DNA from: Sinotaia quadrata
Taxonomy: Eukaryota; Mollusca; Gastropoda; Architaenioglossa; Viviparidae
Assembly: GCA_028829895.1 (NCBI GenBank)
Contig: CM054177.1
Location: 80,115,163-80,179,162, forward strand
DNA length: 64,000 nucleotides
Direction of reading: 5' to 3'
Shown here in pieces: positions 38,973-51,097 of the stretch (its first letter is position 1; the number at the start of each line of letters is the position of its first letter). The notes below the pieces were generated by a model. That model saw nothing but the letters and a program-made list of their open reading frames with translations. It was not told the DNA's origin and searched no databases. The position numbers were made by a program, and so were the translations under genes.

Positions 38973-39834
38973 GCTGTAGTTTTTTAATAAAGCATTAGTC
39001 AATGTTGTTAAGATATAACGTTTAATACAGTTTTTATCTGGGCTATAAGAAGTATGGCCCTTTAATGGAATATTGCTCAAATGTTTTAAGAAGTAGCCTT
39101 GAGTAGAGTAATCGTTTATGCTGTAAGATTTTGGGTTTAATAAGATATTAGTCAAAGATGTAAGGTGTAGCCTTTCAGACAGTATTAATCTATGCTTGAA
39201 AACATTGCTTAATATTATAATCCTTTGCTATTTCGATGGTTGGTAGGCATGCGAGACATAGTGAGGTCCAACTAATCATTTTTTTCAAGGTCAACCAATT
39301 CTTCTGCCCATTAAATGCACTGCTTATCTGGAGAAAGAATTTTCTCTTTGTGTTTGTTTATAAATAGAAAACCACGAGCGTGACGTCACACAGTCCTAAG
39401 TTACCAAGAAATGGTTACGTTACATTCGCTTTATTAACTTCAGCTGTATCGCCAGACACGTCATAAGCAGTAGATATCGCAAAAATAAATGCTTAATACT
39501 ATTTCAAACAATTGCTGTAAGAACCATTAAAATGTAAGTCTTGTCAAAGAGCTCTTTATTGTGCAAACCAAGAAACAACTGATAGCTCTTGATTTTTCCA
39601 TTGCTGTGTTGCAACTGAGGAATCAATCTCAGACCGAACGGTTTTCGACGCTGACTGCAGGCATAAACGTTGCTTTTCGCCTAGCGATTATTTTTCTGAA
39701 AGATTAATTGTGTTCTAATTATAGAACTAATTTTCGTATGAGCGCGGGCCACATTTTGGCACGGAGAGTCTGCAGTTGGCTCATTCTGCTCTATCATAAA
39801 CAATAAAAACTGTTTGCATTATGTACGCTTGAAA
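38973..39834. other. Unassigned intergenic sequence
   Basis: No gene is recognised. Confidence 0.5.
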
Positions 39835-40275
39835 AAAGTAAATTTGTAGTGTGTTCTTTTAAAAAACTGTAAATGCTTAGTGTAAGTTCTTTTTAAAAAC
39901 TGTAAATGTTTAGTGTATGTTTTTTTTAAAAACTGTAAATGTTTAGTGTATGTTCTTTTTTAAAACTGTAAATGTTAGTGTATGTTCTTTTTAAAAAACT
40001 GTAAATGTTTAGTTAGTTCTTTTTAAAAAAACTATAAATGTTTAGTGTATGTTCTTTTAAAAAACTGTAAATGTTTAGTGTATGTTCTTTTAAAAAACTG
40101 TAAATGTTTAGTGTATGTTCTTTTAAAAAACTGTAAATGTTTAGTGTAAGATCTCTTTATAAAACTGTAAATGTTTAGTGTAAGTTCTCTTTATAAAAAT
40201 GTAAATGTTTAATGTAAGTTCTCTTTAAATAAATGTAAAAGTGTACTGAATGTTCTCTTTAAAACCAAATGTAAA
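39835..40275. repeat. Minisatellite, about 33 bp unit, about 13 copies
   Basis: AAAACTGTAAATGTTTAGTG plus TATGTTCTTTT repeats, with small length changes in the A and T runs. Confidence 0.95.
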
Positions 40276-41110
40276 TATTTAGTTTGTTCGTTAAAATCCT
40301 CAATTAGAATTCTATACTCTATAAAATGATATCATGTGTGCCTTCCTTTCCACTATGTGTATAGTATCTATACCTATTGTCACCTGTACGTAAAATACGT
40401 GTGCCCTTTTGGTTACCTATACGTAGTATACATTTGTGCCTTTTTGTCCCTATACGTAGAATAAATATTTGCCCTTTTGTCCCCAATACATAAAATACAT
40501 CTGTGCACATTTGTCCCCTATGCGCATGTTGTATATTTGCATTTTCATCTTCATATAAATTGCAATGCGAGTGTGTTTTCGTTTCCACTATGACTATATC
40601 CATGATAGAATTAATTATGTATGCTTTACTCTCCTTTAGAATTAATTATGTATGCTTTACTGTCTTTTAGAAATGCAGAAAGACTACCCATTTATTTGTC
40701 CTCTTTCAAATGTTAATTTGAGCGCCTTACTTGCCTCTATCAACTTTGTAACATTAGTGCCTTACTTTTCTCTACTGAAATGTTACAGTGTGCCTTTGTA
40801 TCTTCTAGAAAAATAGCACTATGTGTGTCTTTTGTTCCCCTATTAAATAGTCGTATGAGTGCCTATCAGAAATGGTATTAGGAGTGTGCCATTTTGTCTT
40901 TTATAAACAAATGTTAACATATGTGCCTTACTGTCCTCTATCAAGTTGTTATTATTATCAGTGCCTTACTGTCCTTTATCGAAATTTGTATTATCAGTGC
41001 CTTAATGTCCGTTATTAAACTGGTATTACTAGTAAATTAACTGTCCTTTGTGAAAATGGTAATATTGTTGCCCTACTATCTTCTATCAAATTAGTAAAGT
41101 TGAATTTGTT
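40276..41110. repeat. Degenerate minisatellite, about 40-50 bp units
   Basis: Motifs like GTGCCTTACTGTCCTCTATC and, earlier, CCCTATACGTARAATA recur irregularly. A 34-bp duplication (AGAATTAATTATGTATGCTT) lies at about 40608-40665. Confidence 0.7.
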
Positions 41111-41179
41111 GTACTCCCAATAATAATATACCATTTTATTCCAATTTTTAATAAAATATCAAAATGCGTACTATGTCCT

Positions 41180-41335
41180 CTAAAACAAAACAAAACAAAA
41201 CAAAACAAAACAAAACAAAACAAAAAATAAGCTAAATGTAGTCAGTAGGTTGTATTAAAATGTGTATTAAAAACAAAACAAAACAAAACAAAAAATAAGC
41301 TAAATGTAGTCAGTAGGTTGTATTAAAATGTGCTG
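41180..41335. repeat. (AAAAC)n with a flanking duplication
   Basis: AAAAC pentanucleotides occupy 41185-41224 and 41270-41292. Each run is followed by the same segment starting AAAAAATAAGCTAAATGTAG. Confidence 0.92.
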
Positions 41336-41694
41336 GGATACACGGCAGGTGACTGTCTGTCATAACATTTATTATCTGCTTATTGAACTGTTTTCTTATA
41401 ATTACTTAGAGCATCCGAAGACAGTGAGCATGGGATGTCAGCTGACTACAATTCAATAAGATAGGTCAGAGTTTCTAGGAATCGGGTATATTATTTTTCT
41501 GTTCTGTCTGTTTGGAAATGTATGAAACAGCATTTTTTGTCAAATGTCACTGCTTGGTAATACTGGAACTGATGAAATGATAATGAACAAAGCGTTATGT
41601 TACCAATGTATATTGTTCGTCATTTTTGTTTACTGGAGATCGTAACTTCATATCTTTATAGCGGCGTAACATTTCAGAGTTACCTCTTTTCATC
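41336..41694. other. Unassigned intergenic sequence
   Basis: No gene or repeat is recognised. Confidence 0.5.
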
Positions 41695-41875
41695 ACAAAT
41701 AATCGTCGTCATCACAATCATTGTCAATAACACCATCATGTTCGTCGCCACAATAATCGTCAGTATAATCATAATCACCACTACAATCATCACATCACTA
41801 TCATTACAATCATCGTTAGAACCGCCATAATCATCAACAGCAGCAGCAGCCAGCATCACCAGCAGAGTCATCGCC
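41695..41875. repeat. Degenerate (ATC)n trinucleotide region
   Basis: ATCATCACAATCATC-like sequence with a short CAG run at 41839-41850. Ile/Thr and Met/Val frames across it are artefacts. Confidence 0.8.
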
Positions 41876-41954
41876 ATTATTTATATATTTATTTAACAAT
41901 TTATATAACTATTAAATTTTAAAATAGACATTATCAAATTTACCCCACCGCAAT

Positions 41955-42200
41955 CAGTGTACTTACAGGTTACAGAGGAACGCATTTGACAAGTACAAGT
42001 CTAAAACATCAATGTACTTAACAGGCTACAGAGGAACGCATTTGACAAGTACAAGTCAAACATCAATGCACTTAAATGTTACAGAGGAACGCATTTGACA
42101 AGTACAAGTCAAACATCAATGCACTTAAATGTTACAGAGGAACGCATTTGACAAGTACAAGTCAAACATCAATGCACTTAAATGTTACAGAGGAACGCAC
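41955..42200. repeat. Minisatellite, 53 bp unit, about 4.7 copies
   Basis: TTACAGAGGAACGCATTTGA and CAAGTACAAGTCAAACATCA recur with few differences. Confidence 0.95.
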
Positions 42201-42831
42201 GAGAAACCACCAGTCGCATAAGAAGACATAGAATACACTAATCGAGATTTCATGCGAACAAATACAAAACACAGATACAAAGTAGCACACATCGTCCAGC
42301 CAATCAGCAGGTTAAACCCTATGCACGTATCTGGTATTTACGGAATTTGTAGAAACGATGAACTCTCGCTATCGGAGTAGAGAGTTAACATCAAGGGGGA
42401 ACAACTGTTCGACGACGCTCATTTTGCATCATTAAGATGGCGTTGTGTCCTCCATCAAACTGAAGAAGGGGTGGGGGTGGGAAGAAAGGAAAGGGGATTT
42501 AACTGAGACTAGTGTATTTCCGGTTGTTGAGTGCGTACTTTTCTGCACACACGGATTCCCTTCGAAAAAAAGTTTAAAACTGATTTAATGGCTCCCCGTC
42601 TAATATGTTTGCTGTAAATTGCTTTCGATCTAGATTCGTATTGCAATGCCAGGACCTCGTAAGTAATTTAATTTTCTCGTCGGCGAGTTCAGTATTTTAG
42701 ATCGGAGGGTATCGTGGGTCGCTGGTCGAAGAAAGGAAACAATATATTATGCAGTCTTAAAGCATTTAGATCTTTCGTTCGCACGAGTTTCTGTCTATTT
42801 TAAAATAAGAAAAATTAGATTTTGCACACGA

Positions 42832-42832
<1 letters not shown>
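42201..42832. other. CpG-richer sequence with a possible first exon at 42646-42658
   Basis: GC content rises over 42380-42740. At 42646 ATGCCAGGACCTC is followed at once by GTAAGT, an excellent 5' splice donor, so a first exon coding Met-Pro-Gly-Pro with a phase-1 intron is possible. The -3 base is G. No downstream exon could be identified, so this stays a hint. Confidence 0.25.
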
Positions 42833-42869
<37 letters not shown>

Positions 42870-42872
42870 GTG
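42833..42872. repeat. (TG)n microsatellite
   Basis: TG run with one CG interruption. Confidence 0.95.
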
Positions 42873-43449
42873 TACTTGTTTGCGTGAATACAGTATACAT
42901 ATTCGTAGATATTCGCAATACATAAGAAAACAAAGCACAATTTTGTCCTATCGCCGGTTTGTGTTTTAAGGTATTAAGGTATTTAAGGTATTTCTGGAAA
43001 TTTATCAACTTATTTTCGAACTCGAAAGTCAGTTCCATTTCCTTCTAACATATAAATAACTGATTACTCTTTAAATCATCCTACATAGTTCTTGTTGCTT
43101 GTTAAATATTTCTTTGTTTCCTTTTAGTTTAAGTAGATAAAAGTCACACAGGGTCTTTGCACGTGTTACTGTCTACCCCCCCCCCTCCTCGCCACTATGA
43201 CTCCATAATTAATATTTTAAAAATGAAAACAGATAAAATCTGCATAGGCGATAAATGTTTACACATAATTATGAGATACGTGGGAGAGACGTCATTAAAT
43301 TATAAATGTACAGTAAATGATTAACCACATACAGCGATAAGTGGTAATTAACCGAAGCAGAAATTAATAACCAAAGTCATTAAAGATACTTAACTATATA
43401 AATAAGAGGTAAATAACAATAGAGATTACTACCACAAACATGAGAGATA
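42873..43449. other. Unassigned sequence with a poly(C) run
   Basis: A run of ten C lies at about 43177-43186. No gene is recognised. Confidence 0.5.
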
Positions 43450-43471
43450 ACTACACACACAAACACACACA

Positions 43472-43529
<58 letters not shown>
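43450..43529. repeat. (CA)n microsatellite
   Basis: About 80 bp of CA with AAAC interruptions at the 5' end. Confidence 0.96.
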
Positions 43530-43530
<1 letters not shown>

Positions 43531-43790
43531 CCTAATCACACAGAGAGCAATACAAATAACTAATCACACAGAGAGCAATACAAATAATTAACCATACAGA
43601 GAGCAATACAAGTAATTAAAATTAAGCACACAGAGAGCAATACAAGTAATTAAAATTAAGCACACAGAGAGCAATACAAGTAATTAAAATTAACCACACA
43701 GAGAGCAATACAAGTAATTAAAGTTAACCACACAGAGAGCAATACAAGTAACTAACCACACAGAACAATACAAATAACAAACCACACCCA
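43530..43790. repeat. Minisatellite, about 32-40 bp unit, about 7 copies
   Basis: CACACAGAGAGCAATACAAG plus TAATTAAAATTAA recurs with small length differences. Confidence 0.93.
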
Positions 43791-44580
43791 GGGATATAAT
43801 TTACTTCTCGACAAACATGGGTAACTAAATTAGTAACCATAGAGATGTCTGCAGAAACAGATATAAAGAACACATTACAGCGCTGGAATACAACTAAGTG
43901 ATCTGTGATATAGATTAATATTGAAACTAACCAAACTATAATAAAAAATAACTGCAAGCGGATATGTGACGTGACTAACCATAAACAGATAGAGGATGTA
44001 ACAAACATAAAAATATAGAAAAAAACACAATTAACAATAGACAGATTTATCTTGTAACTAATCACAAGAAGTTAAAGACAACCAGTTATCGAGTTGAAGA
44101 GTTGTAAACCACAGAGAACTAAGGTAACTATCTACAAAGATAAAAGACAACGTGTTACTTATGTAACTAACCAAAAGCATAAATAAAAGATAACTAGGTA
44201 CTCAATTAAGTAAACACAAAAATAATAAAGACCACTAACTCATATAACTAACCACAAATACAACTTTAAATGTTACTCAAGTAACTTGCTACAAAACAGA
44301 TAAAAGACAACTAGTTACTCAAGTTACTTGCTACAAAACAGATAAAAGACAACCAGTTACTCAAGTAACTTGCTACAAAACAGATAAAAGACAACTAGTT
44401 ACTCAAGTAACTTGCTACCAAAAGATAAAAGATACTAACTTAACACGTAAGGATATAACTTCACTCAAAGATCAAATGCAAACTACACAGATAAACTTAA
44501 CGAGCTTAACCCAAAATAAGAGACGACAGACCACAAACACAAAATAGGTAACTAACTTGAAAAGGAAATAACTAAGTAAT
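43791..44580. repeat. Degenerate minisatellite with a 42-bp homogeneous core
   Basis: Diverged AACTAACCACA...AGAT units continue from the previous array. At about 44270-44430 a 42-bp unit is homogeneous (TACTCAAGTAACTTGCTACA and AAACAGATAAAAGACAACTA). Confidence 0.8.
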
Positions 44581-45029
44581 TAAAACTTAAAATGCAATTG
44601 TTTCCAAAGTTAAAAAGTGTTAACAACGGTTTTAGTTACCACAAAAAGAGATAAAAGGCAAAATAGGCAATATGACTCACCACGGACAGACGTGAAAGGT
44701 GAAATAAAAGCATGAACTGACTGCAGAAAGACGTGAAAAGTGAAAGCTAAAATGTCAGGAAGCACACCAATTAAACTCATACTGAAAAAGCAATTCACAG
44801 AGTGTGAGATAATTAAGCCGAGAAGAAGTTCCCGTTATTTCTTGTGACATTTCTCAAACCGATTTCTAATTGCTGCGTCCATTTTACGAAACAACCAATC
44901 GCTTTTTTCACTTGGTCTGTCCCGTTTGTATTGCACTTCTCCTTCACTTTCCTTAGTCATATATCACTTTCTTCGGGCGCCTCAACACAATCTGGGACCG
45001 ATTCTGTTAGCGACATACATCTTAAAAAT
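44581..45029. other. Unassigned intergenic sequence
   Basis: No gene is recognised. Confidence 0.5.
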
Positions 45030-45300
45030 TAAAGTCCAAAAGTACTGTCTTGTGTACAAAGTAAAAGTACTATTTTCTGTACAATGTAAAAGTACTGTCT
45101 TCTAAGTAATGTAAAAGTACTATCTTCTATTTATGTAAAAGTACTTTCTTCCGTTTATGTAAAAGTACTATCGTCTGTAAAAGTAATATCTTCTTTCAAT
45201 ATAAAAGCACTATCTTCTGTACTATGTAAAATTACTATCTTCTGTACAATGTCAAAATACTGTCTTCTGGACAATATTAAAATACTATCTTCTTGACAAC
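45030..45300. repeat. Minisatellite, about 22-27 bp unit, about 11 copies
   Basis: AATGTAAAAGTACTATCTTC plus TGTAC recurs with indels. Confidence 0.93.
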
Positions 45301-45365
45301 ACACAGAAAAACCCACTCTTGTTTTGTTGAAATATAAATTACCATCATGTGAACACAAAGAATAC

Positions 45366-45482
45366 GATAGTTACAAGTGAGTACCTGCTGTGCCATTCAC
45401 TGTCTCTATGCACAGTATGGCTGATAGTTACAAGTGAGTACCTGCTGTGCCATTCACTGTCTCTATGCACAGTATGGCTGAT
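45366..45482. repeat. Tandem duplication, 57 bp unit, 2 copies
   Basis: GATAGTTACAAGTGAGTACC starts at 45366 and 45423; the copies look identical over 57 bp, and 57 is a multiple of three. Confidence 0.95.
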
Positions 45483-45779
45483 TCGTCGTTGTATATTTGT
45501 GCTGATTAGAAAAGTACATCAACAGTTTCTTCAAGTTGAATAATGAAGATTATTTTCAAAATTTCTTGACACATTATTACAACTAGAAGCAAGCTATAAG
45601 AATAATAGAAAATACTTTGTCATTAATGAGCTAACATTTAAATGAAATGAACAGCTCGTGCAAATATAATACCAAGATGACCATTAATCTGGATTCCTTT
45701 AGTCAAACCCACGATAATAAACGTTTTATCTTTAATTCCATATAAGACGTTCGAAGGTAGGACTGATGCTGAATTATAG
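45483..45779. other. Unassigned intergenic sequence
   Basis: No gene is recognised. Confidence 0.5.
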
Positions 45780-45995
45780 TCCCTGCACACTACTCTATTA
45801 TAGTAAAACTGTACCTTATTGTAGTATAGTTTCATTGTACCGTAATATATTATAATCACTCTGCACCCTATTGTGTGATAGCGCACACTGCATCCTCTTC
45901 TATTATAATCAAACTACACCCTATTATCACACTGTACCCTCTTCTATTATAATCACTTTGCACCCTATTGTGTGTTAGCGCACACTGCACATTGT
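45780..45995. repeat. Degenerate minisatellite (CACCCTATTGTG motif)
   Basis: TTATAATCACTYTGCACCCTATTGTGTG and TAGCGCACACTGCA recur with an irregular period of about 30-75 bp. Confidence 0.8.
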
Positions 45996-46900
45996 TATAG
46001 TCACATTTCATGAAATGGTGATACATCTTTTCACATTTTTCAAAAAATTAAATTGTTAATGAATTATAATTAGTATCTGAATGTTTCAATTTGTAAAGGC
46101 AGAGTATAACTTATTTGTAGTTCTCTTTTGCGTATGTTATTATGAGCGGAAACGCGGACTTCCGGGTAGCGAGTGAATGTTTTAAGGAGTAGGGTATGTA
46201 GGGAAAAGGGGTACTGTGTGGAGTTTACGTTTCTTCTCGTTTCCTTGCAGTCAAAAGAGGGAACAGCAAGTGGGAATCGGAAATGATCATAAAGGAATAA
46301 AGAGTTAGCACACACACCTTTGTGTGCCCAGCTATCCGTCAAGTTGCAGGAGGCGTGGGGAGAAAGTTTCTGAATTTGATTGGTGAGATGAATTAGGACT
46401 AAGGATAATGGTGACAGGGTCGAAATCTAACGTGGGTTTCTATCGAACCAAAGTCTAGCACTTGCTGAATGGATGGACTGAAGGAAAGTGTTTTGAATCC
46501 CTGATGACTAGGAGAAGTTGACGTTGGAGTTTGAAGTTGGAATTTTTCGAATCTTTTGCTGTTTACAACGATGAAGATGTGTATTCGATGTGCACGTTCT
46601 TCGTCTAACATGGCCTTAGCAACAGGGGAGCGAACTAGATGCGAACTGTGTGGATTAGAGACTTTTCTGTACAATGCAGTGAGCAAGAACATAAATTGAG
46701 TAATTATTAATTGAGAGAGAATTGTGTTGGCATTGCTTTCTTAAATCTTGCAACCCAAGGACTGGAACAGTGAAAGTAGTACTTCATTGTAGAATATGAT
46801 CAATGATGAGAACTGTAATATTCTTAACCTAACTAGTATTAAATGTTTTTATCTTTAAAATGTTAATTGTTAACTGTTACCCATTCTTAAGTGTTTTTGT
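45996..46900. other. Unassigned intergenic sequence
   Basis: Minus-strand frames of 90 and 97 codons (46070-46342, 46399-46692) lie here. Neither shows a recognisable motif. I do not call them genes, but 46130-46690 is less AT-rich than its flanks. Confidence 0.4.
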
Positions 46901-47001
46901 TATACTGTATGTCCAATTGATCAAATAAAAGGAGCGTGTCCATTACCACAGACCACTATACTGTATGTCCAATTGATCAAATAAAAGGAGCGTGTCCACT
47001 G
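46901..47001. repeat. Tandem duplication, 56 bp unit
   Basis: TATACTGTATGTCCAATTGA starts at 46901 and 46957; both copies continue with TCAAATAAAAGGAGCGTGTC. Confidence 0.92.
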
Positions 47002-49767
47002 CTCACTTCTTAAGGTGGGTCTATCAAATCTTCAACAAACACTCTTTAAAGAATTCTTTTTCTTATTCCTCGAGCAAAAACATGAACAACATTAATCAAC
47101 ATGATTTTATATTAAAATTCAATGAATAGTAGTTTTATTAAAGCGCGGACGACTAAACATCATTGAAAATGTACCACATTAAGAATATATCTCAGACTCT
47201 AAGGAAAGATAAGGCGCCTCTTTTCTCGTTAAATGCCAGAAGTAAAATTTTATTTCTAGTATACGCGAGTGCACTTGTTCATACATTTTAAGAGTACATT
47301 CCCCTTAAATCGCATTGAAGATTGATTTAATTCCCGTCTGACGCGTGCTCTATGAGATGACAATTTGCTCTTTTATGCTTGATTTTGTCTAGTAGAGCGT
47401 TCAAGTGTTTTCATCACTAAGTGCAGTACCAATAGACACAAAATTGAAACAAATCCCAAAATATTGGCCTTGGGATGTCAATATAGCCAGTCGCACACAT
47501 TACTATGGCTCTTAATCGGGGAAAAAAGTAAATTCTTCAGCACGAATAGGGTCCTTTAACATAACTAGAGACAACCCCCCCCCCCCGCAACCCCCCCCCC
47601 GCAATGGCTGCTTAACTGTCACGGTTTTCGCTCTATTAACGGTGATTAATGTTTAGTCCATTTATTTCTTAGTTCTGATACTGATGGGTTTCCATACATC
47701 TAGCTTAACAAAAGTTAGTTCAACAGTTTCAGTTAAATTTTAAAACTATTTTAATTATGTAACATTTGAGTCAGAAAATTCTACTTCCATTGTTAGCGGA
47801 CTTGTCGACTGGTGAATAATTAAATATTAATTTTAAAACTTTGAAAAAGCGAAACAAAATATGTCTCTTTCTAAAATAAACAAAAGAGCAGAACAAACTC
47901 ATTAACAGCGAGTTTGCGAAAGTAAACTTTTTATAAAGTTCTGGACGCTGAGAAATTACTGGCCCCATATTTGACAAAACCGCTTGCACTATATATTGCA
48001 TGATTACAATCCCCCAGCACTTATCTCGTTCTTAACTGTGGCGTGTAAGATGAGTTAAATTGATAATCAACTGAAATAACGAATAAAGTTTTAAAGTAAA
48101 CGTCCTCGCAAGTATGCACAATAGCATTTCCCACACTACTATAACCTTTTAACCCAGTTACAATATAAATAAAGAAATATCATTTATTAACAAAACAATT
48201 CACTACACACTATACAGCAATTCAGCAGTGATCAAATACAAATAATGACATATGCAATGAAAACACACACACACAAAAATACACAAACAAACATACTTTT
48301 AGATAGTTCATTATAGTGTCATGTCTGAAAAGGCTCTCTTATTAACCGTTTATGATAGTGTTCTTGGAATGAACAACAGTATATGTTAACAAAGTTAGTT
48401 CAAATGATTATGTTCAGATAACACAAAGAGGGAACATCACAATAGAGAGAGAAGTCAAAAAATTTCATGAAAAAGGTCAACGTGTCCTGTCTAGAGTTCT
48501 GTCTTCCTTTCTCACTGTGGTAGGTGACGTCATGACTTCTTGTGCTGGCCTTCTGGCTAGTAAACAAAGTGCACTGGCTGGCTTCACAAATTTGCAAAAC
48601 AGCATGCTGTATCCAGATTAAAGGCAGAAACAGGTGCACCAAAGTAGATTTAATGGTGCCAAAGGAAACCGACGGAAGGTGTAAAGTACCAAAGATATTA
48701 AAAGGACTTTGCCAATAGCTGTAGAAACACAACAACAATCCTTCTGTAGAATTTCAGATGGGCATGTATTGGCTATCTCTTTCCTTAATATTTTTTCAGA
48801 ATATATTTACAATTACTGAGCACAATCATTTAGTTCACAACAAGTGAACAATGAATTTGGCTACTTGTCTTTCACAAATTACGTGCTTTTCCAGATAATA
48901 ATTAAATGTATTAAGGAAGTAAAGTTACATTTATAATTTCCAGATAAACTTATGCAGTACCAACAAGGCAAAGTTACATTTATATTCTTCCAGATATAGT
49001 TATGCAATGACAACAAAGTAGAGTTACTAGAGAACAAACAATGAAAATAGAAAAACATTAAGCCATAACCAACATTTTACAGATCAAGGTTATGATGAAA
49101 AATGGCTCTGTAACATAACGTTATTCTACAGATATCCAAGCTCATGGCGCCAGACTCACTATAAATTTCTGACAATGTCTAGCATGTTAATTACAAATAA
49201 ATCAATCAGCATAAATTGCATAGTATTTCTACTGAACAAAATAACAACGATATCTTAGAATTAAAACAGCACCCAAAGTACACCTGAAAATTGAAATACA
49301 TAGTCACTCTGCTGAAAGAAAGACATAAAACGTACATTTTGTTTAGCTGCAAAGAAAGATAAAAATTACAGTTTTAGACTTATAACTCTATGGTTTACTC
49401 ATGGTGAGACCTTTTTACACAACTCCCTGTGGAGATGGGCAAAGAGAGTGCAAGACATATCTTGCTGCGCATGGGATCCCCTGGTCAGTGAGTGCGTGAA
49501 AGATAATTTCCCACAACATGGGTTTCCCAAACTGTATTCTCTTAGCACCCATTGGACAGTTCCAGCTGACCTGTAGATGGCCTTTGGCTAACTATAGTTG
49601 GCCAATATGTGAACAATTGCTGACCCTAACTGACTAACTTCTTAGGATCTTGCGTCATGCAGTAAGCTTTTTATTCCTAACAAGATTTGAGGCGGCTCAA
49701 GCGTTCACAGGAATTTAGGCTCTCGAGTTCCACTATGAGTGACGACCAATGTCATTCAGTTACGATG
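47002..49767. other. Unassigned intergenic sequence (2.8 kb)
   Basis: Two adjoining poly(C) runs of 10-14 bases lie at about 47575-47601. A near-duplicate of AAAGTTACATTTATA...TTCCAGATA occurs near 48921 and 48970. No exon or RNA gene is recognised. A signal-peptide exon of the downstream neuropeptide gene might lie here or further upstream, but I could not find a convincing one. Confidence 0.45.
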
Positions 49768-49875
49768 GTACTCCGGGCAATGTCTAATAATCCGTTTTAG
49801 GAGGGTCTTGTTATTTTGAATGTACTCCGGGCAATGTGTAATAATCCGTTTTAGGAGGGTCCTGTTATTTTCCAT
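49768..49875. repeat. Tandem duplication, 54 bp unit
   Basis: GTACTCCGGGCAATGT starts at 49768 and 49822; the copies differ by about two bases. Confidence 0.92.
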
Positions 49876-50081
49876 GTTGCGTGTGTACCCAACATGCAAT
49901 GCGCGACGTCGTCCTAAAACACATCATATAAATAACATTTCATATAAATGTCGGTAATATGAGCAGGTGCCCAACAATTATCTCAAAAATGTATTTCATA
50001 ACTAAATATACACATACGGATAATAAATATAAAATAGCAAGTGACAAATAAACGAAATGATGAAAATATTTGTCAGTATGT

Positions 50082-50352
50082 AACTTGAGTCTAGCTTGGG
50101 TTGTACATTGAAAGCATTGTAACTTGAGTTTAGCTTGGGTTGTACATTGAAAGCAATGTAACTTGAGTTTAGCTTGGGTTGTACATTGAAAGCATTGTAA
50201 CTTGAGTTTAGCTTGGGTTGTACATTGAAAGCAATGTAACTTGAGTTTAGCTTGGGTTGTACATTGAAAGCAATGTAACTTGAGTCTAGCTTGGATGTAC
50301 TTTGAGAGCATTGTAACTTGAGTCTAACTTAAGTTGTACTTTGAGAGTCATG
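50082..50352. repeat. Minisatellite, 39 bp unit, about 7 copies
   Basis: TGTAACTTGAGTTTAGCTTG plus GGTTGTACATTGAAAGCAA repeats. The minus-strand frame reads as a 13-residue repeat (TQAKLKLHCFQCT) but lacks any prohormone logic. Confidence 0.95.
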
Positions 50353-51035
50353 TAAAGTGAGTATAGAATCCTCTATGCAATAGATAATTTGCGATTTTCC
50401 AGTATTCAGGCTGAGTGATTGTCTGTGTCCGAACTGGTGATCAGTCTTAGAAGGGCTAAAAGAGGCTGACAAGAGTTACGATATTGTCATTGAATACTAA
50501 CAGAAAAGAAGTCTTCCGTTTGTCTCCTGTTTATAACGTCATACCATTTTAAAATCACAGATACTTTGCGTGGATAACTCATTCTCATGGGCAACATTTA
50601 TTGTTAGGATTACCCTCCTTTACTGCTTTACCACATACTGTTTAAAATGATAAAGAAAGCAAAGAGATAAACTAAAAAAAAAAAGCAACTTCCCCCCCCA
50701 AAAAAAATAATAAACACAACAAATTATCATTCAAAAGGAAATCATGAGAAAAACAAATTACGTGTACTTAATTCACTGAACTGATACATGTTTAAGTAAA
50801 GTGGGAAAATTTTGCTTATTTAAACTGTTTGCACTACAATAGAAATATCGGGTTTCTTTTCATCATAACTCTTGATTTGCAAACTAATAACACAGGGCTA
50901 TCATGTGGTCGATGACGTTGAAAATCAGTAAAGGGGTTAAAATGCTAATAAAATAATATCTTATCACTATGTATCGTACGATTTCCCGTATATATGTATT
51001 TGATTTCAGTCGTAACAATTTCGTTTTGTATCTCT
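50353..51035. other. Sequence upstream of the neuropeptide exon, probably intron
   Basis: AT-rich single-copy DNA with poly(A) and poly(C) runs at 50674-50707. If the splice acceptor at 51097 is used, this stretch is intronic. Confidence 0.45.
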
Positions 51036-51097
51036 TCTTTTTCTTTTCTTCTAAAACTTCGTACTTATTTACTATTTGTGTGTCTTACTGCTTGCAG
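51036..51097 (+). promoter_or_regulatory. Strong 3' splice site (polypyrimidine tract and CAG)
   Basis: A T/C-rich run (TCTCTTCTTTTTCTTTTCTT near 51030) continues to GTCTTACTGCTTGCAG, with the AG at 51096-51097. An exon starting at 51098 would enter the neuropeptide frame after one base of a split codon. This is the classical pattern for a neuropeptide gene whose signal peptide lies in an earlier exon. Confidence 0.6.

Noticed and set aside
49940..50311. Minus-strand frame with TQAKLKLHCFQCT repeats, considered as a second peptide precursor
   Set aside because: A 39-bp minisatellite explains it, and cleavage sites and a leader are missing.
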